Assembly (NCBI GenBank): GCA_025331445.1
Contig: JAIWNE010000127.1
Coordinates: 30,513 to 94,512 of the forward strand
Origin: Blakeslea trispora
Lineage: Eukaryota; Mucoromycota; Mucoromycetes; Mucorales; Choanephoraceae
Direction of reading: 5' to 3'
Length of the DNA stretch: 64,000 bases
Under the pieces are notes generated by a model. It did no database searches, was not told where the DNA came from, and worked only from the letters and a program-made list of their open reading frames with translations. Positions 43,059 through 53,824 of the stretch are shown one piece after another (position 1 is the stretch's first letter; every line of letters begins with the position of its first letter). Made by a program: the position numbers and the translations under genes.

Positions 43059-45930
43059 TATTCCCTTAGATACTTACTACACAACGGTGATCGCCAGAGA
43101 AAGCGCGGATACCGAGGACAAGATTGAATCAGCTGAATTAGAAGAAAACTACATTGATCAAGATGACAAAGAAGAAGGCTATTTAATTTCAGAAGCTTCT
43201 GATGACGAAGACCAAAATGAGGTATCCAAGCAAATAGACTTCAAAACAATTCATGAACGTTTTGGTGAAATGATCAAAAAGATTAAACGCCAAGACGAAA
43301 TCAATGCGGATGAAAAGAAATCTCTTATCAAACTGCTACATCGATATTCCGATTGCTTTGGTACTGGATATGAACACTTATCTCAAACAAACTTGCTAGA
43401 ATTTCATGTTGATACGGGTAATGCCAAACCAGTATACAAAAGACCATACGCATTTCTGTCATACTCAGAAAAACAGGAATTGAAGAAGGATCTTGAAGAT
43501 ATGGTGAATAATGGGATACTAACACCCAACATGCATGTACCTGGGAATGCAGCACACTTAGGATGGTCATTTTTATGCCGTTATGTACCCAAGAAGACTG
43601 GAGACAAGCGGTTAATAGCCAACTTCAAGGTTCTCAATGATGTCACGGTAAGGGATACATGGTCTTTGCCAAACATAGTGAATGTCATAGGAAGTCTTGC
43701 TGGTGCTGAATGGTATTCCGTCTTGGACTTTCTAAAGACTTTCCAACAGACTGCAGTGGAAGAGAGCTCTATTCTGAAACTCACAATCGCCACATCATGG
43801 GGTTCATATTCTTGTCGTTGTGTGCCATTTGGAGTGTTGAATGGTCCTGCCGTGTTTAGTCGATGCGTTTTCCTCGCAATACAACCATTCCTAGATGATT
43901 TCGCAACTAGCTACCTGGATGATGTAACTCTTTATTCCCACACAAAAACAGAACACCTTGATCATGTTTGAAAAGTTTTTACAGAGAATGAGAGAAGTGA
44001 ATCTTAAAATGAATGCATACAAATGTGAGTTCTTTCAAAAAAAAGTTACTTTATTAGGATATGAAGTATGCAAACATGGCGTGTCCCCCTCACCTTCCAA
44101 GATTGAAAAGATTAAACAATTTCCTCGGCCCAACAACGAAACTTCAATACGAGCCTTCGTTAACCTGTGTGGTTTCTACCAAAGACATATTCCTGGATTT
44201 GCCGACCTTGCCGCTCCAATGAATGAACTGCTCAAGAAAACAAACCCGTTCATATGGGATGAAGCGGGTGGGAAATCATTCAATTCATTGAAAGAAGCTT
44301 TGATGAATGCGGTAACTTTAGTATCACCTGCTGCAAACACTAAGTACAACCTGTACTGTGACGCTTCTGAAGTTGGGATTCGAGCTTGTTTGTCAACAGT
44401 ATCTGAAGGTGGTGAGAGACCCGTAATATTCCTTTCAAGAAAGTTACAACCAGCAGAAACTCGTTACCCCATTGTGGAAAAGAAGCTTTTAGCTGTAATA
44501 TACGCATTGAAAAAGCTAAAAAAATACTTGCTTGATCGAGAATTTGTATTGTATTGTGACAATACTGCGGTGTGTTATTTGATGAACAAGAATGAACCCT
44601 CTCAACGTTCACAAAGGTGAGTAATGTGCACACAAGAGTTTCAATTCAAGATTGTACACCTACCCTCTTCCAAAAATTCCGTGGCTGATGCATTATCTCG
44701 GTTTCCACCCAAAGACATTAATGACAATGAAAACGGCGAAGATTACATAGATGCCTTGTTTGATCATCTATTAATTGATGAAGCTGTTAATCCCAAATAT
44801 GAATCATGGCTCTTTGATCTCGTTCTTTACTTTCGTTTCCCTGGTCATGCGAGAAATAGTCAGAAAACAAAGCGAGTGTCCCTCAAATGCCATTATCAAG
44901 ACCAAAATTTGTAGCGTAAAGTGGGGGTAAGACTCGTACTAGTCCCGCCTATGCCACAGAGACAAGCTACAATGGACGAAGTACGCGACGGTCATGGGCA
45001 TTACGGCATTCATGCATCATGTTCTCGCCTCTATAAAGTTTATTGGTGGCCGTCTTGTTATGCTGATTTGCGCAAACACATCAAGACCTGTTACCCATGC
45101 CAGATGTTCTCCTCTCCTGATTCTAATCCTGCTTTTGAGAGAGTGCCGATACATTTTATTTTTGAGCAATTTTCTCTGGATTTTGTCGGACCCCTACCCA
45201 AGTCTAATTATGATAATGTGCACATATTAGTGGTTGTAGAATCATTTACTCAATAGCTAATTACCATAGCTACACCAAATACAGAAGCAAAGACAGTTGC
45301 AAATTTTCTTTACAAGCATATTTTCTGTCAATTTGGTCCTCCAACTCATATACTGACTGACAACAACTCTGCATTTGACAATGAAATTTTCAATAATTTC
45401 ACAAGTCTTGTTAATGTTCACCACAAGTTTACATCGCCTTACCGCCCTTCTACCAATGGAAGAACAGAACAGATGAATGGCAATATCATTAAGTCGCTCA
45501 AAAGATTATCCATGACAAACCCTTTGGATTGGGATGAGAATTCATAGGCCGTTCTTTATGCCTACCATACAAAAGATCACTCTGCGTTGAAGGTTTCTCC
45601 ATATGAATATATGTATAGTATTGCACCTAACTCTTCTAGAATGAACCCGTTACAGTCATCAGGACGTGCTCTGGGTATGCAGAGACTCATGGAACTGAAT
45701 GATCGCAACTTACAAATTAATAATTACAATGCCTTGAACGATGAATATGATCCTAATACTACAATTTAAAAAAGATTTTTTGAAGCTGGTACTTCAGTTG
45801 TGCGAGTCAGACATAACAAGTTATCAAAACTTGATACGCATTTAAAGCCTGAAGTTTCCCGTGTTGTCTCTTGTTTTGCCAATGGTACCTGCCAACTCGC
45901 TGATCAGATGGGCTGTCTAGTTTAAAGAAG
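43051..45930 (+). pseudogene. Ty3/gypsy retrotransposon 2: RT, RNase H and integrase part
   Basis: Continues the gypsy-2 frame after the KDZ insertion. The reverse transcriptase has KRLIANFKVLNDVTV, WYSVLDFLKTFQQTAV and a YLDD box at about 43914-43925. One extra T near 43971 shifts the frame; RNase H follows (NLYCDASEVGIRACLS) and KNSVADALSRFPP. The integrase has the HHCC finger (HGHYGIHASC, KTCYPCQ), DFVGPLPKSNYDN, ILTDNNSAFDN and TNGRTEQMNG, so the D, D and E positions are present. The tail GTSVVRVRHNKLSKLDTH is GPY/F-like. Nonsense codons are TAG 45254, TAG 45545 and TAA 45767, all in one frame. It is inactive. The 3' LTR was not delimited. Confidence 0.85.
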
Positions 45931-46493
45931 AGTTAACATCAGCTCTTTAAGAAAAATCTATTCCAGAGAATAAATTTGTCTGGCGGGTGTATGTTCTGAG
46001 CTGAGTTATATTTGAGCAAATTTGCTTTTGCCGACTCTTTCGGGTTTTATGTGTTCTGGTGTTGCGATCTGTATCAGGTTACAATCATCAAGACATATAA
46101 AAACCACTTTCCAATAGTTTTCCTCATTTCACCAATTTTTTTCTTTTTTTACAATTCTGTTCATTGGACTATTTTATATTCTATCAATATTTCATAACTC
46201 CCTACCAACATCTTGGTCAGTATTACTACTCTCTTATTATCATTAATTCAATATTAATCATTATATTTGATCCAGTTGGTAAATAAAATTTAATTAAAAC
46301 CAAGGACCACGAAACAAATGTTGAAAAGAGCAGGTATACCTATATAAAAATCAAGTACCGCTTTTCGAGGGTTCAAATAGTAGCCAGCCAATTAGAAAGC
46401 TAGACTATTTTTATATCGTGTTCGTGTAAGTATTAATTTACGTCTGTTTGCGTTTGAGAAACCGCCTTTTGTTTACATTTACTGTTATTAACT
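45931..46493. other. AT-rich spacer, possible gypsy-2 3' LTR
   Basis: Non-coding sequence between the gypsy-2 integrase tail and the next transposase relic. It may include the gypsy-2 3' LTR, but with the 5' LTR missing there is nothing to compare it with. Confidence 0.3.
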
Positions 46494-48971
46494 ATGCCTC
46501 AATAAAGCAAGAGAGCTCAACATTTCAGATCCCGAAAGAGAGATGAAAAAGAAAAACTTGTGAAGAGAGATGATATTTCTGTTGAAACTTCAACAGTTGA
46601 TAATGTCGAAGATTGGCAACTTTGACAAACTACCGTTAGCACCACGTGTCTTGACCGCTTGCGAGACAACAACAGTAGCATCAGGAAGAGAAAAGGCCAT
46701 TTCTTGAAGAACTCCACTACCACCGAGTGGAGAAAAATTAAGGAAGCTCAAAAGGTAGTTCCCCAAGCAACGCTCTTCAAGTTTGGGATTACTATACAGG
46801 AAAAGCCACTTCCGGTTGCCGTGGTAGAAATGAGTTTCTTTCAAAAGAAATTCGTCTTGATTGAGAAGTCTTAAAACTCAATCAAAGAGATCAACAAGCC
46901 CGTTATAAACAAGAAGCATGACGGAAGCTCTTTGGAGTCATACAACTTTTTCGTTATATGTCTGTTCAAGTATTTTTCGAAAACAGACTTGCAGGATTAA
47001 GGAAGGGCATAGCGTCAGAAGAAGTTACCAAGCACTTATGGCCTCACAACAACAAAAAATACCGTGCTAAATGCATTGTAAAATAGGCTAAGAAGTTCTT
47101 GAAAGCAGGTGAGCTTTCAGATCACTCTTAGGGCGCTGACATCAAGCGTGAATTGTTCTTGAGCGACAATGATGTCAAAATGATGTCGTTACAAAAGTCT
47201 CGAGAGATAAAGCCAGCTGAGCGTACTGTTTTGGCTTTCAAGCAGTACATTGAAGGTGAAGTTGCTCCCTTTGTTCTTGTTGCTAGAGGCACAGTTTCAG
47301 AGTCTACATTGGCCAAGTACCTCTATAAAGGGGAGACAGCCACCGCAAGAACCAAAAGACGATATGTTTCGATGGCCATGAGCGTCAAGACGTCGTAGAA
47401 TATCGCCCTTCTTGGGCCAAATGATTGATGGAGTATGCAACAAAGTCGAAATTTTATGCTGGAGAAGGCGAAAAAAAAGTGGTCTTTGTGACTCAAAATG
47501 AGTCCACATTTTATGCCAATGACGGTAAGGATACCCTCTGGATGTCAAAGGATGAAAACTACATCTTGTGATATTTAGGTAATTTAAAATAGAAAGGGGA
47601 CAAGTATAGTAAATAGTTTGAGACTGTTTTACGTATGCCTTTATTATGAACAAAATAAATGAGAGTATTTATACCAATTGCTATCTACTATTGCTATTAC
47701 GTCTTTGACTTCCTTTAGTCTTTACTCTTTACTAAATCTGGATATTCAAGAGAACAATGTCATAGACTAGTTTGTGTCACCTTTAATGACATATTGACAT
47801 TTTACTTTCTTTAGCAAGACTTATTGCTTATCATCTTCTTTAGTCCAGATTCATAGCACTTGCTTATGAAATCATTCTAGACTGACATAATGTTGGTAGA
47901 ATTACTTAATCCAATTATGATGTAGATCTTTATATACAAATATAGACTTCAATTTTTAAGGAATTCATGTTCAGACAAGCCAAACACGACACATCCGAAA
48001 GAAAGGGTCTGGCTCCTCCATCATGGTTAGCGAGTTTCAGTGCCCCTGTCATGGAACAATGAGGATCCGTGGTTGGGGCTTTAGAAAGCTGTTTAAAGCA
48101 GGGGAGAGCAGAGGTGGTTGGTGGACAAGTAAGGATGTAGTCGCAAAGTGGAAGAATCATGTCATTGGGCTGTTTGAAAGCTTGCACCCAGATTGTCGAG
48201 CTGTAGTCCTCTTTGATAACAGCTCAAGTTATGGGGCTTAAAGTAAAGACGCACTGGTTGCAGGCCGAATGACGCTCAATGAGAAACCATGGCCTTTAAC
48301 TGAGCGTTATCAATTCAAGGATAAAACTATTGAACTCTCTTTTGGTCAGCTTTTGAAGCAATCGTTTTTCTCTAACAAGGAGATTTCATCCCATGACTCC
48401 AAGGGTAGATCTAAAGTAAAGCATGTCAGATACTTCAAAGGTAAGAAAAGTTTAAGTACTCTTATCATAATGTAACTTAGTTTGACTCAGTGGTTTAAAG
48501 GTATCAAAAAAGTTTTGGAAGAGCGTGGACAATGGCTTTGCAACTTAAACGAAAAGACGTGGAAGATGCGCTGTGGTAGTCCCGAACTCGGAGTCAAGTC
48601 GATGCGTTGTGCATTGCATTTTCTTGAAAGCAGACAAGACTTTCTGACATAAAAATTGCATTGCAAGAAGTTGTGGAAGATGCTGGCCACTTCTTCAAGC
48701 TATACCCCAAGTATCACTGCGAGTGTAATTGGATAGAAATGTATTGGGGTATGGCTAAAAGAGAGGCCCCACTTAGATGTGATTACACGTTTAAGTCGTT
48801 AGAAAAGGATATTCCCGCGTTCTTGAATAAAGCTGAAATATCGCTCAAATCAGGAGGTATTTCCGGCGCTGTGTGAACTATATCGAAGCATACAGCAAGC
48901 TAGAACGCGGGAGAGAAGTGGCAGCCGATGTCAAAAAGTTTGTTGAAAAGAGATACCTTTTTCACGGATAG
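46494..48971 (+). pseudogene. Fungal DDE-superfamily transposase relic
   Basis: Resembles a DDE transposase family common in basidiomycetes and some early fungi, usually left unnamed. From ATG 46494 one frame reads SKRAQHFRSRKRDEKEK. Later landmarks are HERQDVVEYRPSWAK, the first catalytic motif VFVTQNESTFYANDG (family D-E-S, here N-E-S, codon 47497-47499), SIMVSEFQCPCHG, the second Asp in VVLFDNSSSY, and KYHCECNWIEMYWGMAKRE carrying the Glu. Nonsense codons are TAA 46503, TGA 46623, TGA 46919, TAG 47084, TAG 47129, TGA 47422 and TAA 48239; there are also frame shifts (for example one missing T near 47368) and a 425-bp insertion at 47566. It is inactive. Terminal repeats of this element were not found. 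Confidence 0.72.
47566..47990. mobile_element. 425-bp insertion with 5-bp target duplication, possible solo LTR
   Basis: ACATC lies on both sides (47561-47565 and 47991-47995). Removing one copy and the insert joins the DDE frame precisely (ENYI to RKKGSGSS). The insert starts TTGTGATATT, ends AAACACGAC, has no open frame, and contains an AATAAA-like word near 47655. A 5-bp duplication and this length suit a solo LTR, although TG...CA ends are not clean. Confidence 0.55.
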
Positions 48972-49149
48972 GTGAAGATACCCAAAGATCTTGATTATGC
49001 TTCTTTTTTTTTTTAAACAAAATTACTAGTAAAAATATCTAGGACATGAGTTCAATCTCTGTATGGTGCAGTTTTTGAGAGGTCAATATTGAAAAGATTT
49101 CGATATTTGGGAGGTTTAAGCTGAGTGGCACGTTATGTCAGATCTCCTT

Positions 49150-49270
49150 AAATGTTCCCGCCGGAATCTGAATTATAGGCATAAATCCTCAGTGGCTTTG
49201 GTGGCTTACTGATTTCTTTACTAGTAATTTTACTTTTTTTCCTGAGGAAGTTTTTTTGTTTTATTTTCTA
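49150..49270 (+). repeat. Left inverted repeat of the MULE
   Basis: Begins AAATGTTCCCGCCGG and includes CTCAGTGGCTTTGGTGGC; inverted partner at 51632-51749. Confidence 0.85.
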
Positions 49271-49291
49271 AAAGTTTCTTAAACATCAAAC

Positions 49292-51475
49292 ATGTCAACC
49301 TCTCCTACCAGAATAGTATACAACTTAGCCAACATTGAGACCGCTCTTGTCAGTACTGAAGTACCAGGAGTTTTAAGTCTCCCTTTGAACGAGACTTTAT
49401 GTGTAGTAGCAAACGAGTGGAAAGAATGCTTCAACCGCATCAGCGAGTTGAGTGCAACCAAATGGATCAAGAAGCGTAGCAGAAGTGCCGAAAACTTGAT
49501 CATGAGTGAATCCCGTGAATGTCACCGTAGAGGTCAACATACCACTACTAAAACTGTGCGTATCAGCCAAAAAATTCGAAGAAAATTGGATGCAGAGAAA
49601 CTTTGAGCATCCTTTAGTATGTTCAAAACCATGGTGTTGTTGAGCTCAAGATGTCGATGGGCCATGTCAACCATGTCTCCGGCAGCAACAGTGACATTAG
49701 AACTCTTCCTCTGATCAAGGAGACCGTAAGGGTCATTGAAAGAAACTTGAGAAATGGCTCAAACTCCAGAGACATTAGAACTGCAGTTCTTCGCCAGATT
49801 GAGCAGTGGGAATGTGGCAGAAGAAAGACCACTTATGAAAATGTTTACAATCGCATCAAAAAGGTGCGACATATTGAGTTACTTTTTGAACATTTGAGTT
49901 AAGTAATAATCTTCCTTGAGTAGATTAAAGAGACTCTTTATCGTCTTGATAAGAACGATTTAATTTCTTTTGACGCCTGGCTTGACCGTCAATTGCCAAT
50001 GAAGAACTATGTTGTCTTCAACGGCAACTTGCAATTGTATAGTCAGAATGACAAGCTTTTTGCCCGTGGGTTTCAATCCCCTGTCCAAGTACGAGAGATG
50101 TCTCTCAACAAGTCTTTCTGCCTTGATGCAACCCACGGCATCTCTCCCAGAAGTACCGAGGTGCTTTAGAGTCTTGTTGCTCGGGATACTCATACCCCGA
50201 AGGGCTATTCTGTTGGGTATATAGTAACCAATGACCAAACCGTTGGTTCAGTAAACCAATGGCTTACCTTCTTAAAGCAACAAGGTAGCTTCAATCCTGA
50301 GGCAATCACCATCGATTGTTGTGTAGCCGAGCTCAATGCCATCCGCAGTGCATTGAATGGCACCTATGTCCATTACTGCGGGTTCCATGTGTTAAAGGCT
50401 TGAAGAAAGGCCATGGACCAAAAGGTCATTCTTACTAGTGCTCACACCGAAGAACAGGTAGGCCAGTACAAGAAACAACTGGAGCAACTCCTAGCCCAAC
50501 TGTTTCTTACAAGCGAAGTTGCTGAATTCAACGAGCTTCTTGCTTAGTTCGAGTCAAATTTGAAACAAGAGAACCAGGCTGGCTCTCTGGCTTACTTTCG
50601 TAGACGCTGGACTCAAACTGAGAAGCTGAAGGGTTGATGGAGTCAATCGTACATGCCGGATACACATAGAAGCATGCTCATTAACAATTATATCGAGTCA
50701 TGGCATAATCAGCTTAAGACCGTATATTTTAGTCGACGCAGAATTAATTGACTTGATCATTTGACTTTCGTCTTGATTAATGATGTCGAATTTCACTTCG
50801 CAGAGGAACGAGAACGTATCATGTTCGACAAAGGCAGAGCGGGGCCGGAGCAAAACGAACAAGCTAAACATTCATTCTTTGCAAGAGAGGTTCCTGCAAA
50901 CCAATTGCCTTCTCTCATCGAAAATTCATTGGGTACCAATAGCAGTGATGTTGCTGATGTCAATGGGAATTAGTTTGTAGGCTTCTTAACTTCCCCGTCT
51001 GTTAAGTACTCTGTTAGTGTTGAAGATGGCTTCATTAGCAAATGTACGTGTCCTAATTTTAGGAAGAGAAGTTTGCCTTGTAAGCACCTGTATCTCTTAA
51101 AGAGATACACCTCAGTTCCTTTGTTCTACGATCGTGTCAGAAATGACTAACTGGTTGCTTTCAGAACTCAGGAAGCAACTCAAATTGACGAAGAAGGTGT
51201 TACTTTCAAGGATAGAAATAGGATTGCTCATGAGAAAAGACTAATGTTGAGCTTTTTTAAAGATGAAGAGATAGATGTAGTTGGTGATAGCGATGAAGAT
51301 GAAGCTGAAGCCAGCACTGTCAACATTCAAGCGGAGAACCTCTTTGCGTTTGATGAAGTTGATGTTGACTTTGTTGGTGGAAGTGACGAAGAAGTTGAAG
51401 AAGGAGGCGAAGAAAGGAGTGCAGCTTGGGAACGTGTCAAGTCTTTGATGTCGACATTGAACGATCAAAAAGAAT
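49292..51475 (+). pseudogene. MULE transposase with SWIM zinc finger, seven nonsense codons
   Basis: Start ATG 49292 (MSTSPTRIVYNLANIE). A first exon or segment ends near 49604, the next frame starts near 49625, and a 60-nt intron is likely at 49864-49923 (GTGCGA...TAG). From 49924 to the TAA-region end at 51475 one frame is kept throughout. Landmarks: KSFCLDATHGISPRS (first Asp), SVGYIVTNDQTVGSV, AITIDCCVAELNAIR, YVHYCGFHVLKA, the NYIESWHNQLK segment (Glu), and a SWIM-type finger CTCPNFRKRSLPCKHLYLL. An acidic tail rich in Asp/Glu ends the protein. Nonsense codons in this frame are TAG 50167, TGA 50401, TAG 50545, TGA 50635, TGA 50749, TAG 50971 and TAA 51148, with no frameshift in this part. 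Each can arise by one C-to-T or G-to-A transition. It is inactive, but the element's ends are well preserved. Confidence 0.82.
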
Positions 51476-51631
51476 AGTTCACAAGGCATCAAGAGCTGCA
51501 TCCTTTGAAAAAGAAGCTGCAGAAGATATTGCAAGACACCTAGAGCATATCTTAGAAAAACTAGACGGGGTTGTGGCAAGAAACCCCGAACTCTATAGAA
51601 ATCCTGAAAGACAATTGCATCAGAAAAACTT

Positions 51632-51749
51632 ATAAATAAAACAAAAAACTTCTTCAGGAACAAAAGTAAAATTACAAGTCAAGAAATCAGTAAGCCACCA
51701 AAGCCACTGAGGATTTATGCCTATAATTCAGATTCCGGCGGGAACATTT
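51632..51749 (-). repeat. Right inverted repeat of the MULE
   Basis: Inverted partner of 49150-49270, ending TTCCGGCGGGAACATTT. Confidence 0.85.
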
Positions 51750-51855
51750 GAGTAGATTCGTTATATCGATATTTTTTGCTTGTTCTATTCATCAGTAAAA
51801 TTAACATTTCGATTTATATAAAGATCTTTCATACAATTATCCTCGCAACATCAAC

Positions 51856-53340
51856 TTGCCTACCACACTAAACGTTTCACTTTTGTTTGCTATGGTTGTT
51901 TTGTTGCGCGAGAATCAATTGAACGACGTTTCATGTGAGACACTTATACTTTTCTCTAACATGGCTCTTTGTTTGACTGAGGAAAAGTATCCCATCCCTA
52001 AGTCTGTTGTTACCTTTGACATTTGGTGTCAATCTGCACGCCCTTTTGATTTTTGCGTGAAGGAGAATGCTAGTTGCGCTACTTGCAATGCCATTTACCC
52101 ATACAGTACCGAAAAAGAGCGAGCAATTGTTCAATAAAAAGTATCATGCTTTGATAAAGGCATTTTTCTGGGCTCGTCTTTTGGAGCGCAACCAATACGG
52201 CACACTCGGTCCTCTTAGAACTTTTTCGTACAACTCTTTGGTTGAGACGCTTAAGATGTTTTTCATGCGTGATAGATTCCCAAACGAAATTAGTTTTGGG
52301 AAGGCACGTCAAGTCTTGTCTGGAATGCCTTTTGACATTTACGACGGTCAGGTCTGGAACGAGTTTATGATCGATAGTACTGAAAATCAACCTTTTGTCT
52401 TCCAAAGCGACTTTAATTTGTTGCTTACATTGAACTACGACTGGTTTCAAGCCTATAAGGATTCTTACAGTGTTGGCGCCATTTGTCTTACTATTCAAAA
52501 CTTGCCCCGTGAGATAAGAAACTTTCGAAGTAACGTCATTCTGGTTTTTCTTATCAATGGCCTTAAAGAACCTAAGACGTTCGAAATGAATCATTACCTG
52601 CGTCCCTTGGTCAAGGAGTTAAAACAGTTGATGAATGGTGTTGAAATGGAGACCAAGACTAAAGGAAAGCAATTAGTCAAGGCGGCACTTTCTTTGTGTA
52701 TAATGGATTTGCCTGCTCAACGCAAAGTGGCTGGTTTTACGTCGTTCAACTCGATCAATGCCTGCTTAAAATTTAAGAAGCAATTTGACCCCATTGTGAC
52801 AGGTGACAAGGCTCGGGACTTCAGTGAGTTTAACATTGAAAGCCAAGTCAGAAGAACGTGTAGTGAGCACAAAAGACAAGCGCAAGATTGGCTGCGAACA
52901 AAAACTGAAAGTGCTTGCAAAGAAAAAGAAAGGCAAAACAGTACCCGTTAGAATGTTCTCTTGGACTTGCCGTATTTTGATCCAATCCGCCATGTCGGTA
53001 TTGACTTGATGCACAATCTGCTTCTTAAACTCACAAAGAAAATGGGAAGTATATGGACAAGCATTTTTGCCACATCCAGTAGAAGATCGTTGCCCAAACT
53101 CACACCCGTCCATCTGAAGGAAATGCAAGTGATTTTGGAGAGCAAGTTCATTCTTCTTCCTAGTCACGCTGTATCGTCCATTGCAAGAAAGATTACCATC
53201 GACAACGGGTTTTTAACTTTAAGGCAGACAAGTTGGCTACCTGGTTGTTGATGTAGTCGCCATACCTCCTCCCCAGCGTCTTGAAAAGAAGCTTTACGAA
53301 CATTAGATGCTTTTACTCAAGGCTTGAAGAATTCCCCACT
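51856..53340 (+). pseudogene. Tnp2-type transposase relic 2
   Basis: Related to the element C transposase. Pieces in order: a cysteine pair ENASCATCNAIYPYS, a frame change near 52130, then DIYDGQVWNEF, LLTLNYDWFQAYKDSYSVG, FEMNHYLRPLVKEL, CIMDLPAQRKVAGFTSFNS, and after another frame change near 52955 the signature LDLPYFDPIRHVGIDLMHNL. A last piece (DKLATWLLM) precedes a stop near 53255. The second cysteine of the usual C-x-x-C before FKKQF is lost. Introns were not assigned. It ends close to the GCCCA-rich stretch at 53418, which may mark a later insertion. It is non-functional. Confidence 0.75.
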
Positions 53341-53417
53341 CTCCTTGTTTGTCTTTCTTGGAACTTGACACGGCACATGACCTGTTGAAGTCTTTCTTGG
53401 TTGGGTTCCACTACGGC

Positions 53418-53580
53418 TCAAGCGGGTGGGCTGATGGCCCAATTTTTGGGCCCTACAGCCCAATCGGTCTACTAACAAATCGAATGGGCTAAAATGCGTT
53501 TAGCCCAATTTTGGTTTGCAGTAAAATGGGCCATCGGCCCATTGCCGAAGGCCCAATTTTGGTAGATTGACCCATTTTTT
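53418..53580. repeat. GCCCA/TGGGC motif cluster
   Basis: Words GGCCCAATTTT, TTTGGGCCC, AGCCCAATCGG, AATGGGCT, TAGCCCAATTTTGG, AATGGGCC, CGGCCCATT and AAGGCCCAATTTTGG are packed into 160 bp in both orientations. This resembles hAT-type subterminal repeats and differs sharply in composition from its flanks. It may be one end of an element that cut the Tnp2 relic; no partner end was found. Confidence 0.5.
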
Positions 53581-53824
53581 GACTGCTTAAATCATTAGTA
53601 TACCGCTATGAAGGCCAATGATGATTGCTTATATAATTGAAGTGGAGCTTCAGCATCAAATGAAAATGCAAACATTAAAGAGGTTTAAATGATCATGTTC
53701 TATGTGGATAAATAATAAATTGACTAACGGTTTATCAGTATTCCTTTAAGTAAGCTTGAATACTACTGGATCATCTAGTATTACAGGCCAATCATGTTTG
53801 TTAAATTGCGTCTTTTTTATAATT

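Larger units (their letters stand above)
49150..51749 (+). mobile_element. MULE-type DNA transposon (about 2.6 kb)
   Basis: Terminal inverted repeats of about 118 bp (49150-49270 and 51632-51749), roughly 95 percent identical, begin AAATGTTCCCGCCGGAATCT. They enclose one transposase gene whose ATG lies about 20 bp inside the left repeat. Weak similarity seems to continue outside both repeats, so the true ends may lie a little further out; no 9-bp target duplication was recognised. Confidence 0.8.

Noticed and set aside
49292..51475. Alternative genetic code (stops read as Gln, Arg or Trp)
   Set aside because: All three stop codons would need reassignment, while intact ORFs here (6521-7670, 7728-8471, 26976-28001) end normally with the same codons. 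Decay of mobile elements is the simpler reading.
49141..51758. 9-bp target duplication of the MULE
   Set aside because: The flanks GATCTCCTT and GAGTAGATT do not match as direct repeats; weak inverted similarity suggests instead that the terminal repeats extend further out.
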